Source: G963678255 sp963678255
GTDB taxonomy: Bacteria; Cloacimonadota; Cloacimonadia; Cloacimonadales; WRIO01
Direction of reading: 5' to 3'
Length of the DNA stretch: 64,000 bases
Assembly: GCA_963678255.2 (NCBI GenBank)
Contig: CAXXTW010000002.1
Location: forward strand, 62,001-126,000
The notes beneath the pieces were generated by a model. The model was not told the origin of the DNA and made no database searches. It saw only the letters and a list, made by a program, of their open reading frames with translations. Position numbers and translations under genes: made by a program. Shown in pieces: positions 1 through 9,240 of the stretch (positions are counted from its first letter, which is position 1; each line of letters starts with the position of its first letter).

Positions 1-830
1 CGGGAGTTTTTACCAACACAAAATGCTTTTCCTATCAATGATAAGACATAAGATTCTGGATTGTTGTCTGATAACTCTGGTATAACAAATCCTATGATGT
101 CTCGTCCTACTTTTTTGGGGAGAAAATGATACTCTGATACTTGAGGAAAAGGCTCTCTTTCGTAGATTTGCTTACTAATTTCGTTTTTTTCCCATGTATC
201 AAAAAATCCTTCTATCATATGATCTGTTTCTTCTTTATTAAAACTTCCTGTTATACATAAAAAACAATTATTTGGTCGGTAATATTCTGAATAAAATGCC
301 CTGAGTTTTTCTGGTGTGGCTTCTTTCAAGGATTGTACTGTCCCTATTATCGGGTTTCTGTACGGATTACTCTTAAAATAGATCGTTGGAACATGCTCAA
401 CAAAAGAATCTTCCGGATCATTTTTATATTGCTTTAATTCCTCAAGTACAACTTTTCTCTCCGAAATAAAGTCCTTATCTGAAAAATTAGCATATCTTGC
501 CAATTCACATAATAACTCTATCCCTTCTTCGATATGCTCCGAGGGGAGTGTTAAATAAAAACAGGTAGAATCAAACTCAGTGAATGCATTAATGGAGGCT
601 CCTAAAAACGAAGCTTTTTCCATTATTGTGTTTAACGGAAATTTACGCGTTGATTTAAAAACCAAATGTTCTGTGAAGTGACTATAACCTGCCTGATCGT
701 TTCGTTCCCAACATGATCCCATCCCTACGTATAACTGAATATTGACAATGGGATAGCTATTGTCTGTGGCATAGATGATTTTAAATCCATTGTTTAAGAA
801 TTTATGATTTACCGTCTCTTTTGAATACAT
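1..830 (-). CDS. M16 (insulinase/pitrilysin) family zinc peptidase, 3' end outside window
   Basis: The reverse strand from 830 is open to the window edge, so about 276 N-terminal residues are visible. The N-terminus reads MYSKETVNHKFLNNGFK, and around residue 48 comes HFTEH, the inverted zinc motif HxxEH of M16 peptidases, in which the two His bind zinc and the Glu is catalytic. The following text (YRPNNCFLCITGSF) also fits the first M16 half-domain. The start is supported by a GGAG 9 bases upstream. The gene begins 18 bases after the folE2 stop, so it is the third gene of an apbE-folE2-peptidase operon. M16 proteins degrade peptides or process proteins; the substrate cannot be told. No signal peptide is seen, so it is probably cytoplasmic. 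Confidence 0.85.
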   Translation of the reverse strand, partial: MYSKETVNHKFLNNGFKIIYATDNSYPIVNIQLYVGMGSCWERNDQAGYSHFTEHLVFKSTRKFPLNTIMEKASFLGASINAFTEFDSTCFYLTLPSEHIEEGIELLCELARYANFSDKDFISERKVVLEELKQYKNDPEDSFVEHVPTIYFKSNPYRNPIIGTVQSLKEATPEKLRAFYSEYYRPNNCFLCITGSFNKEETDHMIEGFFDTWEKNEISKQIYEREPFPQVSEYHFLPKKVGRDIIGFVIPELSDNNPESYVLSLIGKAFCVGKNS

Positions 831-848
831 GGTTGATGCTCCGAATAA

Positions 849-1622
849 TTATTTTTCTTTTTGGACAAATGCATAAGCGTTGTGGTTATGTATAGATTCA
901 AAGTTCTCAGATTCTACTGAAAACCAGGTTATTCGAGTATCGTTTATTAGCTTTGTTGTTATATCTCGAACCATATCTTCAACAAACATAGGCTTTTCGT
1001 ATGCTTTTTCTGTTACATGCTTCTCATCTACTCTCTTTAATAATGGATAGATTTCGCAACTTGCTGAACTCTCGACATAAGAGATGATTTCTTCTAACCA
1101 GATAAATTCCTTATAACGACATTTTACGGTTACATGCGAGCGTTGATTATGAGCTCCGTATTGGCTGATTTCTTTAGAACATGGGCATAGGGTTGTGATT
1201 GGTATGGTTACCCCTATTATAAAATCAAATTTGTCTTGTAATGAGGCTTCAAATTCACAATTATAATCCAAAAATGATGTCAATTTTGATATAGGGGCTG
1301 TCTTTAATATAAAATATGGAAATTTTATCTTAACATAGGCTCGATCTGCCTGAAGTGATCTTTGGATATCTTTTAAAAATGGCTCAAGGTTATCTATTAG
1401 TGTTTCTTGATGATAACTATTAAGAATCTCTAAAAACCGGCTCATATGAGTCCCGCGATGATGATGGGGTAATTCAACAAAAATATCTATTGTCGCTACT
1501 GTATGTTGGATTTTATTCATTCGATCCTCTACAATTATCGGAAATCGAATTTCTTTTACTCCAACTTTATCTATGGTTATTTTTCTCGCATCAAATTCAC
1601 TTTGTATATCTATATTTACCAA
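849..1622 (-). CDS. folE2: GTP cyclohydrolase FolE2 (type IB)
   Basis: The 257-residue protein matches the FolE2 family, which converts GTP to 7,8-dihydroneopterin triphosphate, the first step of folate (and sometimes queuosine) synthesis. The family signatures are visible: GTHMSRF at about residue 57 and CPCSKEISQYGAHNQRS at about 146, which carries the metal-binding Cys and His region. Length is normal for the family (about 250-300). The start codon is TTG, directly after the TAA of the preceding apbE gene; a GGAG lies 6 bases upstream and no ATG occurs before a point well inside the conserved domain. It sits between apbE and an M16 peptidase gene in the same direction. No FolE1 is seen in the window. 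Confidence 0.95.
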   Translation of the reverse strand: MVNIDIQSEFDARKITIDKVGVKEIRFPIIVEDRMNKIQHTVATIDIFVELPHHHRGTHMSRFLEILNSYHQETLIDNLEPFLKDIQRSLQADRAYVKIKFPYFILKTAPISKLTSFLDYNCEFEASLQDKFDFIIGVTIPITTLCPCSKEISQYGAHNQRSHVTVKCRYKEFIWLEEIISYVESSASCEIYPLLKRVDEKHVTEKAYEKPMFVEDMVRDITTKLINDTRITWFSVESENFESIHNHNAYAFVQKEK

Positions 1623-2618
1623 TTATTTCTCCGATACCAGATACTTTTTCATACCCTCTGATTTCAAAGCAATAATTTCATTATTTTCATTAAAATAGTA
1701 AATAATGGCTTCTGAACCAGGATATTTCTTTAAAAGATCAATTCCTTTTTCTGGATTCATCAAAAAGAGAGTTGTTGATAAAACATCTGCTGTAACTGCG
1801 TCTTTTGCAATAACAGTGACTGAAATATTTTTTCTGTCTGGATATCCTGTTTTTGGATTGATGATGTGATGATAACGTATGCCATCTTGTTCAAAATATC
1901 GCTCATAGTCTCCTGAAGTTGCTATTGATTGATTGTTGATCTCTATTGTGGCTATAATGTCTCCTGGAATTCTTGGATGCCTGATCCCTATCCTTACAGG
2001 ATCTTTCGATTGAGAAAATACTCGAATATTCCCGCCCGCATTGACATAACCTTCTATAACTTTATGTTTAATCAGGTATTCATAAACCCGATCTACTATA
2101 TACCCTTTGCTGATACTCCCTAAATTTATCTTTACAGCCTCTGGTTTTGTTAAACTGTCTTTGCTAAATGTAATCTTGTCGAAACCAATATATTTCTGCG
2201 CTTCGATGATTGAATCATTTTTTGGTACAATGGCTTTATTAAAATCCCAAAGATCTGTTAATCGACCTATACTTATATCATAAAGAGAATCACTGTTTTC
2301 ATAGAGATCTTTTGCTATTGAAAAGATTTCATAAAACTCTTTATCTATTTTTACTACCTTTTTGCTGTTATTTATTATTGATAAATCACTATTTACATCA
2401 AAATATGAAAACTTTTCTTCATACATTTTTATTGTCTGAAATACTCCATCCATTACTTTATTGACATTTCTGTCTTTTGAAGTGATTGAAATTTCAACCT
2501 GTGTATCCATGATGATCTGAGATCTGGTTAACTGGTATGTTTTCTGACGATATCGAAAATACCCAAAACCAAGTAATACTAAGATTATTAAAAGATGAAT
2601 CCAATCTCTTTTTCTCAT
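1623..2618 (-). CDS. apbE: FAD:protein FMN transferase (ApbE)
   Basis: The 331-residue protein has the ApbE fold signature. It transfers FMN from FAD to Thr/Ser of target proteins such as Rnf/Nqr subunits, outside the membrane. A membrane segment or uncleaved signal lies at residues 8-22 (HLLIILVLLGFGYF). Family motifs are VNAGGNIR at about 192, IATSGDYERYF at about 231, HHIINPKTGYP at about 249 and the acidic, metal-binding TADVLSTTLF near 275. The start has a GGA Shine-Dalgarno. Its TAA is followed immediately by the TTG of folE2, so the two are co-transcribed and probably translationally linked. Targets such as Rnf are not in this window. Confidence 0.93.
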   Translation of the reverse strand: MRKRDWIHLLIILVLLGFGYFRYRQKTYQLTRSQIIMDTQVEISITSKDRNVNKVMDGVFQTIKMYEEKFSYFDVNSDLSIINNSKKVVKIDKEFYEIFSIAKDLYENSDSLYDISIGRLTDLWDFNKAIVPKNDSIIEAQKYIGFDKITFSKDSLTKPEAVKINLGSISKGYIVDRVYEYLIKHKVIEGYVNAGGNIRVFSQSKDPVRIGIRHPRIPGDIIATIEINNQSIATSGDYERYFEQDGIRYHHIINPKTGYPDRKNISVTVIAKDAVTADVLSTTLFLMNPEKGIDLLKKYPGSEAIIYYFNENNEIIALKSEGMKKYLVSEK

Positions 2619-2809
2619 ATCAATTCCTTATCTTTTTTTTACAAGGAAATCTTTATCAACCTTTTTGTCAATGAATTCAAGAGTTTTCGTGATAATATAC
2701 TAATATTTCAATCAATTAAGTGTCTCTGATGATTATATTAATCATTTTGATCATAAAAATTTGTTTGACTTATTTTATATTGAATCTATTTAAAGCTACA
2801 GGAGGATTT

Positions 2810-4057
2810 ATGAACACTATTATGACAGAAAATATTAGAGAAAAAGTATTACAAAGATTTCTTAACTATGTGAAAATAAATACACAATCAAACGATGCTA
2901 TCGATAGTATCCCTTCTTCTGTAGGACAAATTGAATTAGCTAAAATTGTCAAAGAAGAGATGTTGGAATTAAAACTTCAACAAGTAGAATTAGATGATCA
3001 TGGTTATCTTTATGCTGTTTTACCCGCAACCATTGGAGTTGATGCACCGGTTTTAACCTTCTGTGCTCATTTTGATACTTCACCAGATGCTCCAGGTGAA
3101 AATGTTATACCCATTATCAGAGAGTATGATGGTTCTCCTTTAACTTATCCTGATGACCCTGAATTAATTTTGGATGAAATTAGTTGTCCAAATCTCTCTA
3201 GTTTTAAAGGTGAAAAAATTATCACTTCCTCTGGAAAAACTTTATTAGGAGCAGATGATAAAGCTGGAATAGCTGAAATTATGACTGCTTTAGAAGTTTT
3301 AATTAATAATCCTGAAATTAATCATCCTGAAATTAGAGTAGTTTTCACTCCTGATGAAGAAACTGGTAGAGGGACATCCTATATTAAAAGAGAAAAATTG
3401 GGAGAAATTGCTTATACCCTCGATGGAGGTGTTATGGGTGAATTGGAAGATGAATGCTTTAATGCCTGGTCTGTTAAGATTAACTTCTCAGGGATTAATG
3501 TTCACCCTGGAGAAGCTAAGAATAAAATGGTAAATGCTATTGCTATTGCCTGCCGTTTTGTCTCTGCCATCCCTGAATGGCAAACCCCTGAACATACCGA
3601 AAAAAGAGAAGGCTTTTATCATGTCAATGAAGTGAAAGGCGATGAAACTAATGCTCAAATTTCCATGTTACTCAGAGACTTTGAAGAAGAAAACAATAAA
3701 CAAAGAATTCTAGTTCTGGAATCCATAAGAGATTTGTTTTTGAAGAAATATCCCGGTTTAAAAATAGAGTTGATTGCAAAAGAAAGCTATCGTAATATGC
3801 TTGAGGTTTTATCCAAACATCATGATGTCGTTGAAAAAGCTGAAATAGCTATTAAAAAAACTGAGATCGCATTGATTAAAACTGCTATTCGAGGGGGAAC
3901 TGATGGAGCACGGTTATCCTTTTTAGGTTTACCTTGCCCCAATATCTTCACAGGTGGTGTCCTGTTTCATTCAACTAAAGAATGGATCCCAGTTATTGCC
4001 TTGCAGAAAGCTACTGAAACTATACTTAATCTTTGCGAATTATGGATAAATAATTGA
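2810..4057 (+). CDS. pepT: Peptidase T (tripeptide aminopeptidase)
   Basis: PepT is a cytoplasmic M20B dizinc aminopeptidase that removes the N-terminal residue of tripeptides. The 415-residue product has the family motifs in order: AHFDTSPDAPG (zinc His/Asp), TLLGADDKAGIAE (bridging Asp), TPDEETGRG (catalytic Glu), and near the end AIRGGTDGARLSFLGLP and GGVLFHSTKEW (last zinc His). The frame stays open upstream to 2720, but AGGAGG lies just before the ATG at 2810 and the residues upstream of it are hydrophobic and unlike PepT, so 2810 is chosen. The gene is monocistronic and converges on argF across a shared hairpin terminator. It fits a peptide-scavenging lifestyle. Confidence 0.95.
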   Translation: MNTIMTENIREKVLQRFLNYVKINTQSNDAIDSIPSSVGQIELAKIVKEEMLELKLQQVELDDHGYLYAVLPATIGVDAPVLTFCAHFDTSPDAPGENVIPIIREYDGSPLTYPDDPELILDEISCPNLSSFKGEKIITSSGKTLLGADDKAGIAEIMTALEVLINNPEINHPEIRVVFTPDEETGRGTSYIKREKLGEIAYTLDGGVMGELEDECFNAWSVKINFSGINVHPGEAKNKMVNAIAIACRFVSAIPEWQTPEHTEKREGFYHVNEVKGDETNAQISMLLRDFEEENNKQRILVLESIRDLFLKKYPGLKIELIAKESYRNMLEVLSKHHDVVEKAEIAIKKTEIALIKTAIRGGTDGARLSFLGLPCPNIFTGGVLFHSTKEWIPVIALQKATETILNLCELWINN

Positions 4058-4217
4058 GATCTTGTCTAAATTGCACGAATGCCTTAATGTACACAAAGAG
4101 AGCCTTATTCTCCAAATTTGCGAGATTAACACCCTTAATACTTAATGGGAAAATACGTAATTGATTAAGCATTATCACCCACTAATCTATTGAATCTATC
4201 TAACTTTTGAATAAAAA

Positions 4218-4243
4218 ATAAAGCCTGAATATTCAGGCTTTAT
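4218..4243. terminator. Bidirectional intrinsic terminator between pepT and argF
   Basis: A perfect inverted repeat (ATAAAGCCTGAAT / ATTCAGGCTTTAT) with T-rich tracts on both sides lies between two converging genes. It should end transcription from both pepT and argF. Confidence 0.85.
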
Positions 4244-4257
4244 TTTATTAATAATAT

Positions 4258-5256
4258 TTATGCTAAAGTTGCCACCATGACAGCTTTAATTGTGTGCATA
4301 CGGTTTTCAGCTTCATCAAATACAACAGAGGCTTTACTTTCAAAAACTTCTTCAGTTACTTCCATTTCAGGAATACCGAATTTGTCTTTAATGTCTTTAC
4401 CAATTTTTGTCTGATCATTGTGGAATGCAGGTAAACAATGTAAGAAGATAGTTTCTTTTTTACCTGTTAAATCCATCATTCTTTGATTAACCTGGTAAGG
4501 AGTAAGCAATTTAATTCTTTCTTCCCATACATGAGCTGGCTCTCCCATTGAAACCCATACGTCAGTATAAAGTGCATCACAATCTTTTACACCTTCAGCA
4601 ATATCATCAGTAATTAATATCTTGCCACCGGTTTCTTCAGCAACAGCCAAACATTTTTTTACTAGCTCAGCATCTGGGAAAAGTGATTTTGGTGTTACGA
4701 TTCTAAAATCAATACCCATTTTTGCTGATCCAATCATTAAGGCATTAGCCATATTGTTTCTTCCATCTCCTGCATAAGCAAAGACTACTTCGTTCAATGG
4801 TTTGTTAATGTGTTCACGAAGTGTGAGGAAATCTGCTAAGATTTGAGTTGGATGATCTTCATCTGTTAATCCATTCCATACTGGAACGCCTGCATATTGT
4901 GCTAATTCTTCAACTGTTCTTTGAGAATATCCACGATATTGGATACCATCATACATTCTTCCTAATACTCTGGCAGAATCTTTTGCGGATTCTTTACTGC
5001 CAAACTGGCTTCCTGATGGCCCTAAATAAGTAACATGTGCCCCTTGATCAAGTGCGGCTACTTCAAAGGCACAACGAGTACGTGTTGAATCCTTTTCAAA
5101 GATTAATGCAATATTTTTCCCTTTTAATAGTTGTTGCTCGGTTCCTGAATATTTTGCTTTCTTAAGATCTGCTGATAAATCTAATAAGAACTGAATTTCT
5201 TTTGGTGAAAAATCCATTAATGTCAAGAAGTGACGATTTTTAAGGTTAAAACCCAT
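4258..5256 (-). CDS. argF: Ornithine carbamoyltransferase
   Basis: The enzyme joins ornithine and carbamoyl phosphate to give citrulline, in arginine synthesis or, in reverse, in arginine catabolism. The 332-residue protein is of typical length. Visible motifs are the carbamoyl-phosphate loop DSTRTRCAFEVA at about residue 56, HPTQILADF at about 136 and the ornithine/active-site loop FLHCLPAFHND at about 272 with the catalytic Cys. The C-terminus (ENRMHTIKAVMVATLA) is also typical. AGGAG precedes the ATG. No arcA or arcC neighbour is present, so biosynthetic and catabolic roles cannot be separated from context. Confidence 0.95.
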   Translation of the reverse strand: MGFNLKNRHFLTLMDFSPKEIQFLLDLSADLKKAKYSGTEQQLLKGKNIALIFEKDSTRTRCAFEVAALDQGAHVTYLGPSGSQFGSKESAKDSARVLGRMYDGIQYRGYSQRTVEELAQYAGVPVWNGLTDEDHPTQILADFLTLREHINKPLNEVVFAYAGDGRNNMANALMIGSAKMGIDFRIVTPKSLFPDAELVKKCLAVAEETGGKILITDDIAEGVKDCDALYTDVWVSMGEPAHVWEERIKLLTPYQVNQRMMDLTGKKETIFLHCLPAFHNDQTKIGKDIKDKFGIPEMEVTEEVFESKASVVFDEAENRMHTIKAVMVATLA

Positions 5257-5335
5257 GATTGACTCCTTTTTATGGTTTATTTATTTACCAAAAAAATTCA
5301 ACTAAGATATTTAAGCAAGATTTTTTTAGAACTTC

Positions 5336-6943
5336 TTAAGGGTTCTTTAATAATTGATTGATTTTTTCTGATAGGGATTCTATGGTAAAAGGTTTGTGAA
5401 TAAAATTACTGCTCTGCTTTATGATTCCATGATGACTTATGATTTCATCTGTATAGCCAGACATATATAAAACTTTTAAATCTGGGTTTTTTCGCTTGAT
5501 TATGTCAAATAATTGCTTCCCATTCATCTCTGGCATAATAACATCAGTTAGCAAAAGATCAGGATGGATTCTCTCTACTAGAGAATAGATCTCTTTAAAT
5601 TTATTTGGAGCAAACACCTGATAACCTAAAAATTCAAGTATATTTTTTGTACTGTTTCTAACTAACTCGTTATCTTCAACAATAATGATTTTACCCTGAC
5701 CCTTCTTTATCATATTATCTGAAAGATATTTAATCTCTGAACTTTCTCCTTGCTCTATCGGGAAATAAATGTTAAACATTGTACCTAAATTTTCTTCCGA
5801 TACCATAGTTATAAACCCTTTGTGTTGTTTAACTATCCCATAAACTGTTGAAAGTCCCAATCCTGTACCTTTCCCTTCTGACTTTGTCGTAAAAAAGGGA
5901 TCATAAATATTTGCTTTTATACTATCGGGGATTCCACAGCCAGTATCTCCTACAGATACGAGTATATGATCTCCAGGTGTACAATCTGCAACAGAAAAAC
6001 AAAAGTCTGGTTTTATATTTATCTTAGATACTTTGATTGTGATGACTCCATCATCTTTGATTGCATCTTGAGCATTGATGCAGAGATTCATTATCATCTG
6101 TTCGATTTGGGTTCTGTCTCCATTAATGATTTGATCAATATCCTCAATGTCAAAAATTACTTTTATATCTTCTCTGATTGTGCGACTGATTATCTTTGAA
6201 AAATCATTTATGGTTACTGATAAAGAGATTGGTTTTAACTCTAGTTTTTGGTTTCTGCTGAAAAGTAGTAATTGCTGAGTTAATCTTTTTGCAGAATCTG
6301 CTGCTTTACGGATTTCATTTATGTGATTTACGTATTTTAACTCAGTAAACTCTTTGTTATGCATTAAAATATCTGAATACCCTAATATGACTGTTAACAG
6401 ATTATTAAAATCATGAGCAATTCCTCCAGCTAACCTTCCAACTGATTCCATCTTATGTGATTGACGCATTTGAATTTCCATTTTCCTCTTTTCTTCTTCA
6501 TATTTAATGCGTTGACTGATATCTCTGAAAATTATCATACAATAACTAATTTGATTAAATGTGGAAAAAAAGAAATCCATTTCTATCGGGATGGATTGTT
6601 GTCCTTTTTTAGGAATGATACTGAGATGATGATTGAGCGAGGACTCTTCATAAAACTGACTGATTTCAATATTAGGCAAAATAGTATGAAGAGCTTGGTT
6701 TAATATATTTTCTATAGGTTCATTTAATATGATTGATGCCGTTGTGTTGGCATCAACTATCAAATTTGAAGAAACATCAACTACAATGATTGCTTCTGAA
6801 ACTTGATTTATTAAGGTCTTAAAACGTTCTAATGAAGCGATATTGTTTTTTAATTCTGTATAATAACTTTTCCTAGTCGATTGCTCTCCTAAACCAATGA
6901 TTTTTTGTCTTTCTACTGACCAATCGGGTTCATGATCTGTCAT
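5336..6943 (-). CDS. Soluble PAS hybrid sensor histidine kinase with C-terminal receiver
   Basis: Domain order over 535 residues: a short coiled lead, a PAS domain at about 40-145 (ERFKTLINQVSEAIIVVD), the phospho-acceptor H-box VGRLAGGIAHDFNNLLTV with His near 177, an HATPase_c domain at about 280-400 (N box NLCINAQDAI, G1 box VGDTGCGIP, G2 box GKGTGLGLSTVYG), and a receiver at about 415-535 (VEDNELVR, phospho-Asp in LLTDVIMPEMNG, and Lys in HKPF). No membrane segment is seen, so the signal is cytosolic. Its ATG overlaps the TGA of the upstream alcohol dehydrogenase gene (ATGA), so the two proteins are made together. The output partner is unknown because the receiver has no DNA-binding domain. 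Confidence 0.9.
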   Translation of the reverse strand: MTDHEPDWSVERQKIIGLGEQSTRKSYYTELKNNIASLERFKTLINQVSEAIIVVDVSSNLIVDANTTASIILNEPIENILNQALHTILPNIEISQFYEESSLNHHLSIIPKKGQQSIPIEMDFFFSTFNQISYCMIIFRDISQRIKYEEEKRKMEIQMRQSHKMESVGRLAGGIAHDFNNLLTVILGYSDILMHNKEFTELKYVNHINEIRKAADSAKRLTQQLLLFSRNQKLELKPISLSVTINDFSKIISRTIREDIKVIFDIEDIDQIINGDRTQIEQMIMNLCINAQDAIKDDGVITIKVSKINIKPDFCFSVADCTPGDHILVSVGDTGCGIPDSIKANIYDPFFTTKSEGKGTGLGLSTVYGIVKQHKGFITMVSEENLGTMFNIYFPIEQGESSEIKYLSDNMIKKGQGKIIIVEDNELVRNSTKNILEFLGYQVFAPNKFKEIYSLVERIHPDLLLTDVIMPEMNGKQLFDIIKRKNPDLKVLYMSGYTDEIISHHGIIKQSSNFIHKPFTIESLSEKINQLLKNP

Positions 6944-8100
6944 AAAGCCTCTATGTATATCTTTTTTAACTCAGTTTTATCTGGTTTTCGTGGGTTTGTA
7001 AACACACAGGGGTCTTTAATTGCATTTTCTGATAGTTGATCAAGATCTGTTATTGTAACTCCTGTATCTTTCAAACTATTATTTATCCCTACTGATTTCT
7101 TAAACTCTTTTATTTTATTAAAAAAATGCTCTGGTAAATTAACCTCATCTCTTTTTAAATCAAAAAAGGAAGCGATATTCTTATACTTCTCCTGAGCATG
7201 GTCATAATTATACCTCATAACATATTCCAATAATAAAGCATTACATTCACCATGGGGGAGATCAAGTAATCCTCCTAAACTATGAGCCATTGCATGAACA
7301 CAACCCAAACTTGCATTGGAAAAGGCTAAACCTGCTTCAAGGCTGCCCAACATCATTTTTCCTCTATATTCAGAATTTAATGGATCCTTTATACATTTTG
7401 GCAGGTTTTCTGTGATCAATTTTATTGCTTCAAAAGCATGCATATCTGTAAAATAGGATGAAGCATTTGAAACATAGGCTTCGATTGCATGAACAAGCGC
7501 ATCAATGCCTGTGCAAGCTGTTAAATAGTTACTCATACTTGTTAAAGGAATAGGATCAATTAAAGCTAAATCTGGTACAATCGCTTTGCTGATTATAGCA
7601 ATTTTAACTTTGGTTGAAGTGTTTAATATAATGGAAAATTGAGATACATCTGCTGAAGTGCCTGAGGTTGTTGGAATACAAATTAATGGAGGGATTGGCA
7701 TATTGATCTTATCCACACCCTCATAATCAATTATATGACCGCCATTAGAGACTATGATACCAATGGCTTTCGCACAATCCATGGCACTGCCTCCACCAAT
7801 ACAAACGATTAGATCACAATGAGAAGATAAGTATAAATCAACACCTTTATGTACCTCATAATCTCGAGGGTTAGGTGTGATTTTATCAAATATTACATAT
7901 TCTAAACCTACACTCTCTAATGAATCTATTATATCACTAGCCCAACCAGCTTCCTCTACTCCTTGATCTGTTACCAAGAAAACCTTTGACCCTCCCATAT
8001 TTAAAGCATATTTCCCTGCTAAAAATCGAGAATCTTGTCCAAATATATATTCTGGGCAAACAAATTTACGATGATCTAATGTAAAATTATACTTTTCCAT
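6940..8100 (-). CDS. Iron-containing (group III) alcohol dehydrogenase
   Basis: The 386-residue protein fits the Fe-ADH family, which interconverts alcohols and aldehydes with NAD(P)H in fermentation. The nucleotide-binding turn GGGSAMDCAKAIG is near residue 95, and the metal ligands lie in HAIEAYVS and CVHAMAHSLGG followed by PHGECNALLL. The frame runs 15 codons further upstream to 8145, but GAGGTG sits 4 bases before the ATG at 8100 and family members begin near this point. The stop overlaps the start of a hybrid histidine kinase by four bases. That coupling suggests the kinase responds to, or is tuned with, this alcohol/aldehyde pathway. The exact substrate is not readable. Confidence 0.88.
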   Translation of the reverse strand: MEKYNFTLDHRKFVCPEYIFGQDSRFLAGKYALNMGGSKVFLVTDQGVEEAGWASDIIDSLESVGLEYVIFDKITPNPRDYEVHKGVDLYLSSHCDLIVCIGGGSAMDCAKAIGIIVSNGGHIIDYEGVDKINMPIPPLICIPTTSGTSADVSQFSIILNTSTKVKIAIISKAIVPDLALIDPIPLTSMSNYLTACTGIDALVHAIEAYVSNASSYFTDMHAFEAIKLITENLPKCIKDPLNSEYRGKMMLGSLEAGLAFSNASLGCVHAMAHSLGGLLDLPHGECNALLLEYVMRYNYDHAQEKYKNIASFFDLKRDEVNLPEHFFNKIKEFKKSVGINNSLKDTGVTITDLDQLSENAIKDPCVFTNPRKPDKTELKKIYIEAL

Positions 8101-8360
8101 ATTCACCTCAAAAATTAATCTAACATATTGAATCTCATATGTCAATCTCTTTGTTTACGTCAGTTCAGAAATTATAGTATTGGATGTTTATTGTAACATG
8201 ATTGAAAAAGCAATAATTTCTTCTATGAGTATGATTAAATAATTGAAGAAAGTTTTAAGGATCCTTATCAATGAAGATCCGAATTTATACATCGTTCAGC
8301 CAAGTATTTTATATTCATAAAAAACAGGCAATCCCTGATATTTTTTTCAGAAATTAAAGT

Positions 8361-8787
8361 TAAAAATTATTATTTTCTGCAAATGTAAACTTAAACTTAA
8401 ACTTAGAATATAGTGATGATCTTCCTTATAATAATTGTTTCTTTATCAAAAGTAATAAAATAATTAAGATTCATATTGATATTGACACTGAAACAGAAGA
8501 CATGATTGTTCCTAAAATGACAGAGGTAGTTACTTACCCTAATCCATTTCATAATAATATAAAATTCAGTGTTAAAGATGAAAAAGATAAAATAAGTTCA
8601 TTGGAGATTTTCAATATAAAGGGGCAAAAAATTTATTCTGAACAAAAATTTAATAATGAAGTCACCTGGAATGGTAAAGATCTCAAAAAATAAATCAGTT
8701 ACCAATGGAATATAATTAGAAAGAATTAAAACTGGGAAAAGTATCGTTAATAAAAAAATATTAAAAATTGGAGGAAAGAACGAATAA
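8361..8787 (+). pseudogene. Decayed C-terminal sorting-domain fragment of a secreted protein
   Basis: The frame starting after the stop at 8361 reads LEYSDDLPYNN, then VVTYPNPFHNNIKF and LEIFNIKGQKIYSEQKF, which is the sorting module seen on the large secreted proteins elsewhere in the window. After GKDLKK a stop appears at 8691. The remaining end (TGKSIVNKKILKI) continues in the next frame to 8787 after a further internal stop. The upstream catalytic or adhesive part is missing. This is the tail of a lost surface protein. Confidence 0.6.
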
Positions 8788-9026
8788 AAAAGTTACTTTT
8801 ATTTATTATTATGTAAATTATGCATCGACAACTAACTTAAATAGAACACTATTTCTTTTCTTTAGATTAAATTGATTTAATTCTTTGTTCTAGAGAATTA
8901 CTTATAGGAAACAATTGTATCTGCTAAATGAGAGCTGGTAGATATTGGATATTATTCTCATTGTTCTGGTAAATGTGTCATTCCCATTCTTTCTTCATTT
9001 AATTTTATACGTACTAGTTAACAAAC

Positions 9027-9101
<75 letters not shown>

Positions 9102-9193
9102 TCTCAAACTCACTATTTTTTTTATATTACTTTTTGTCAAACAATTTACAATTACAGAATACAATCAGAAGTAAATTTTCTCAATTGATTGGC

Positions 9194-9226
9194 ATAAAAA
9201 AACCGGTAAGAATTACTTACCGGTTT
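9194..9226 (-). terminator. Intrinsic terminator downstream of hutU
   Basis: An inverted repeat (AAACCGGTAAG / CTTACCGGTTT) is followed on the reverse strand by a run of seven T. It lies 15 bases beyond the hutU stop. Confidence 0.9.
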
Positions 9227-9240
9227 AAAGATTGTATCTC

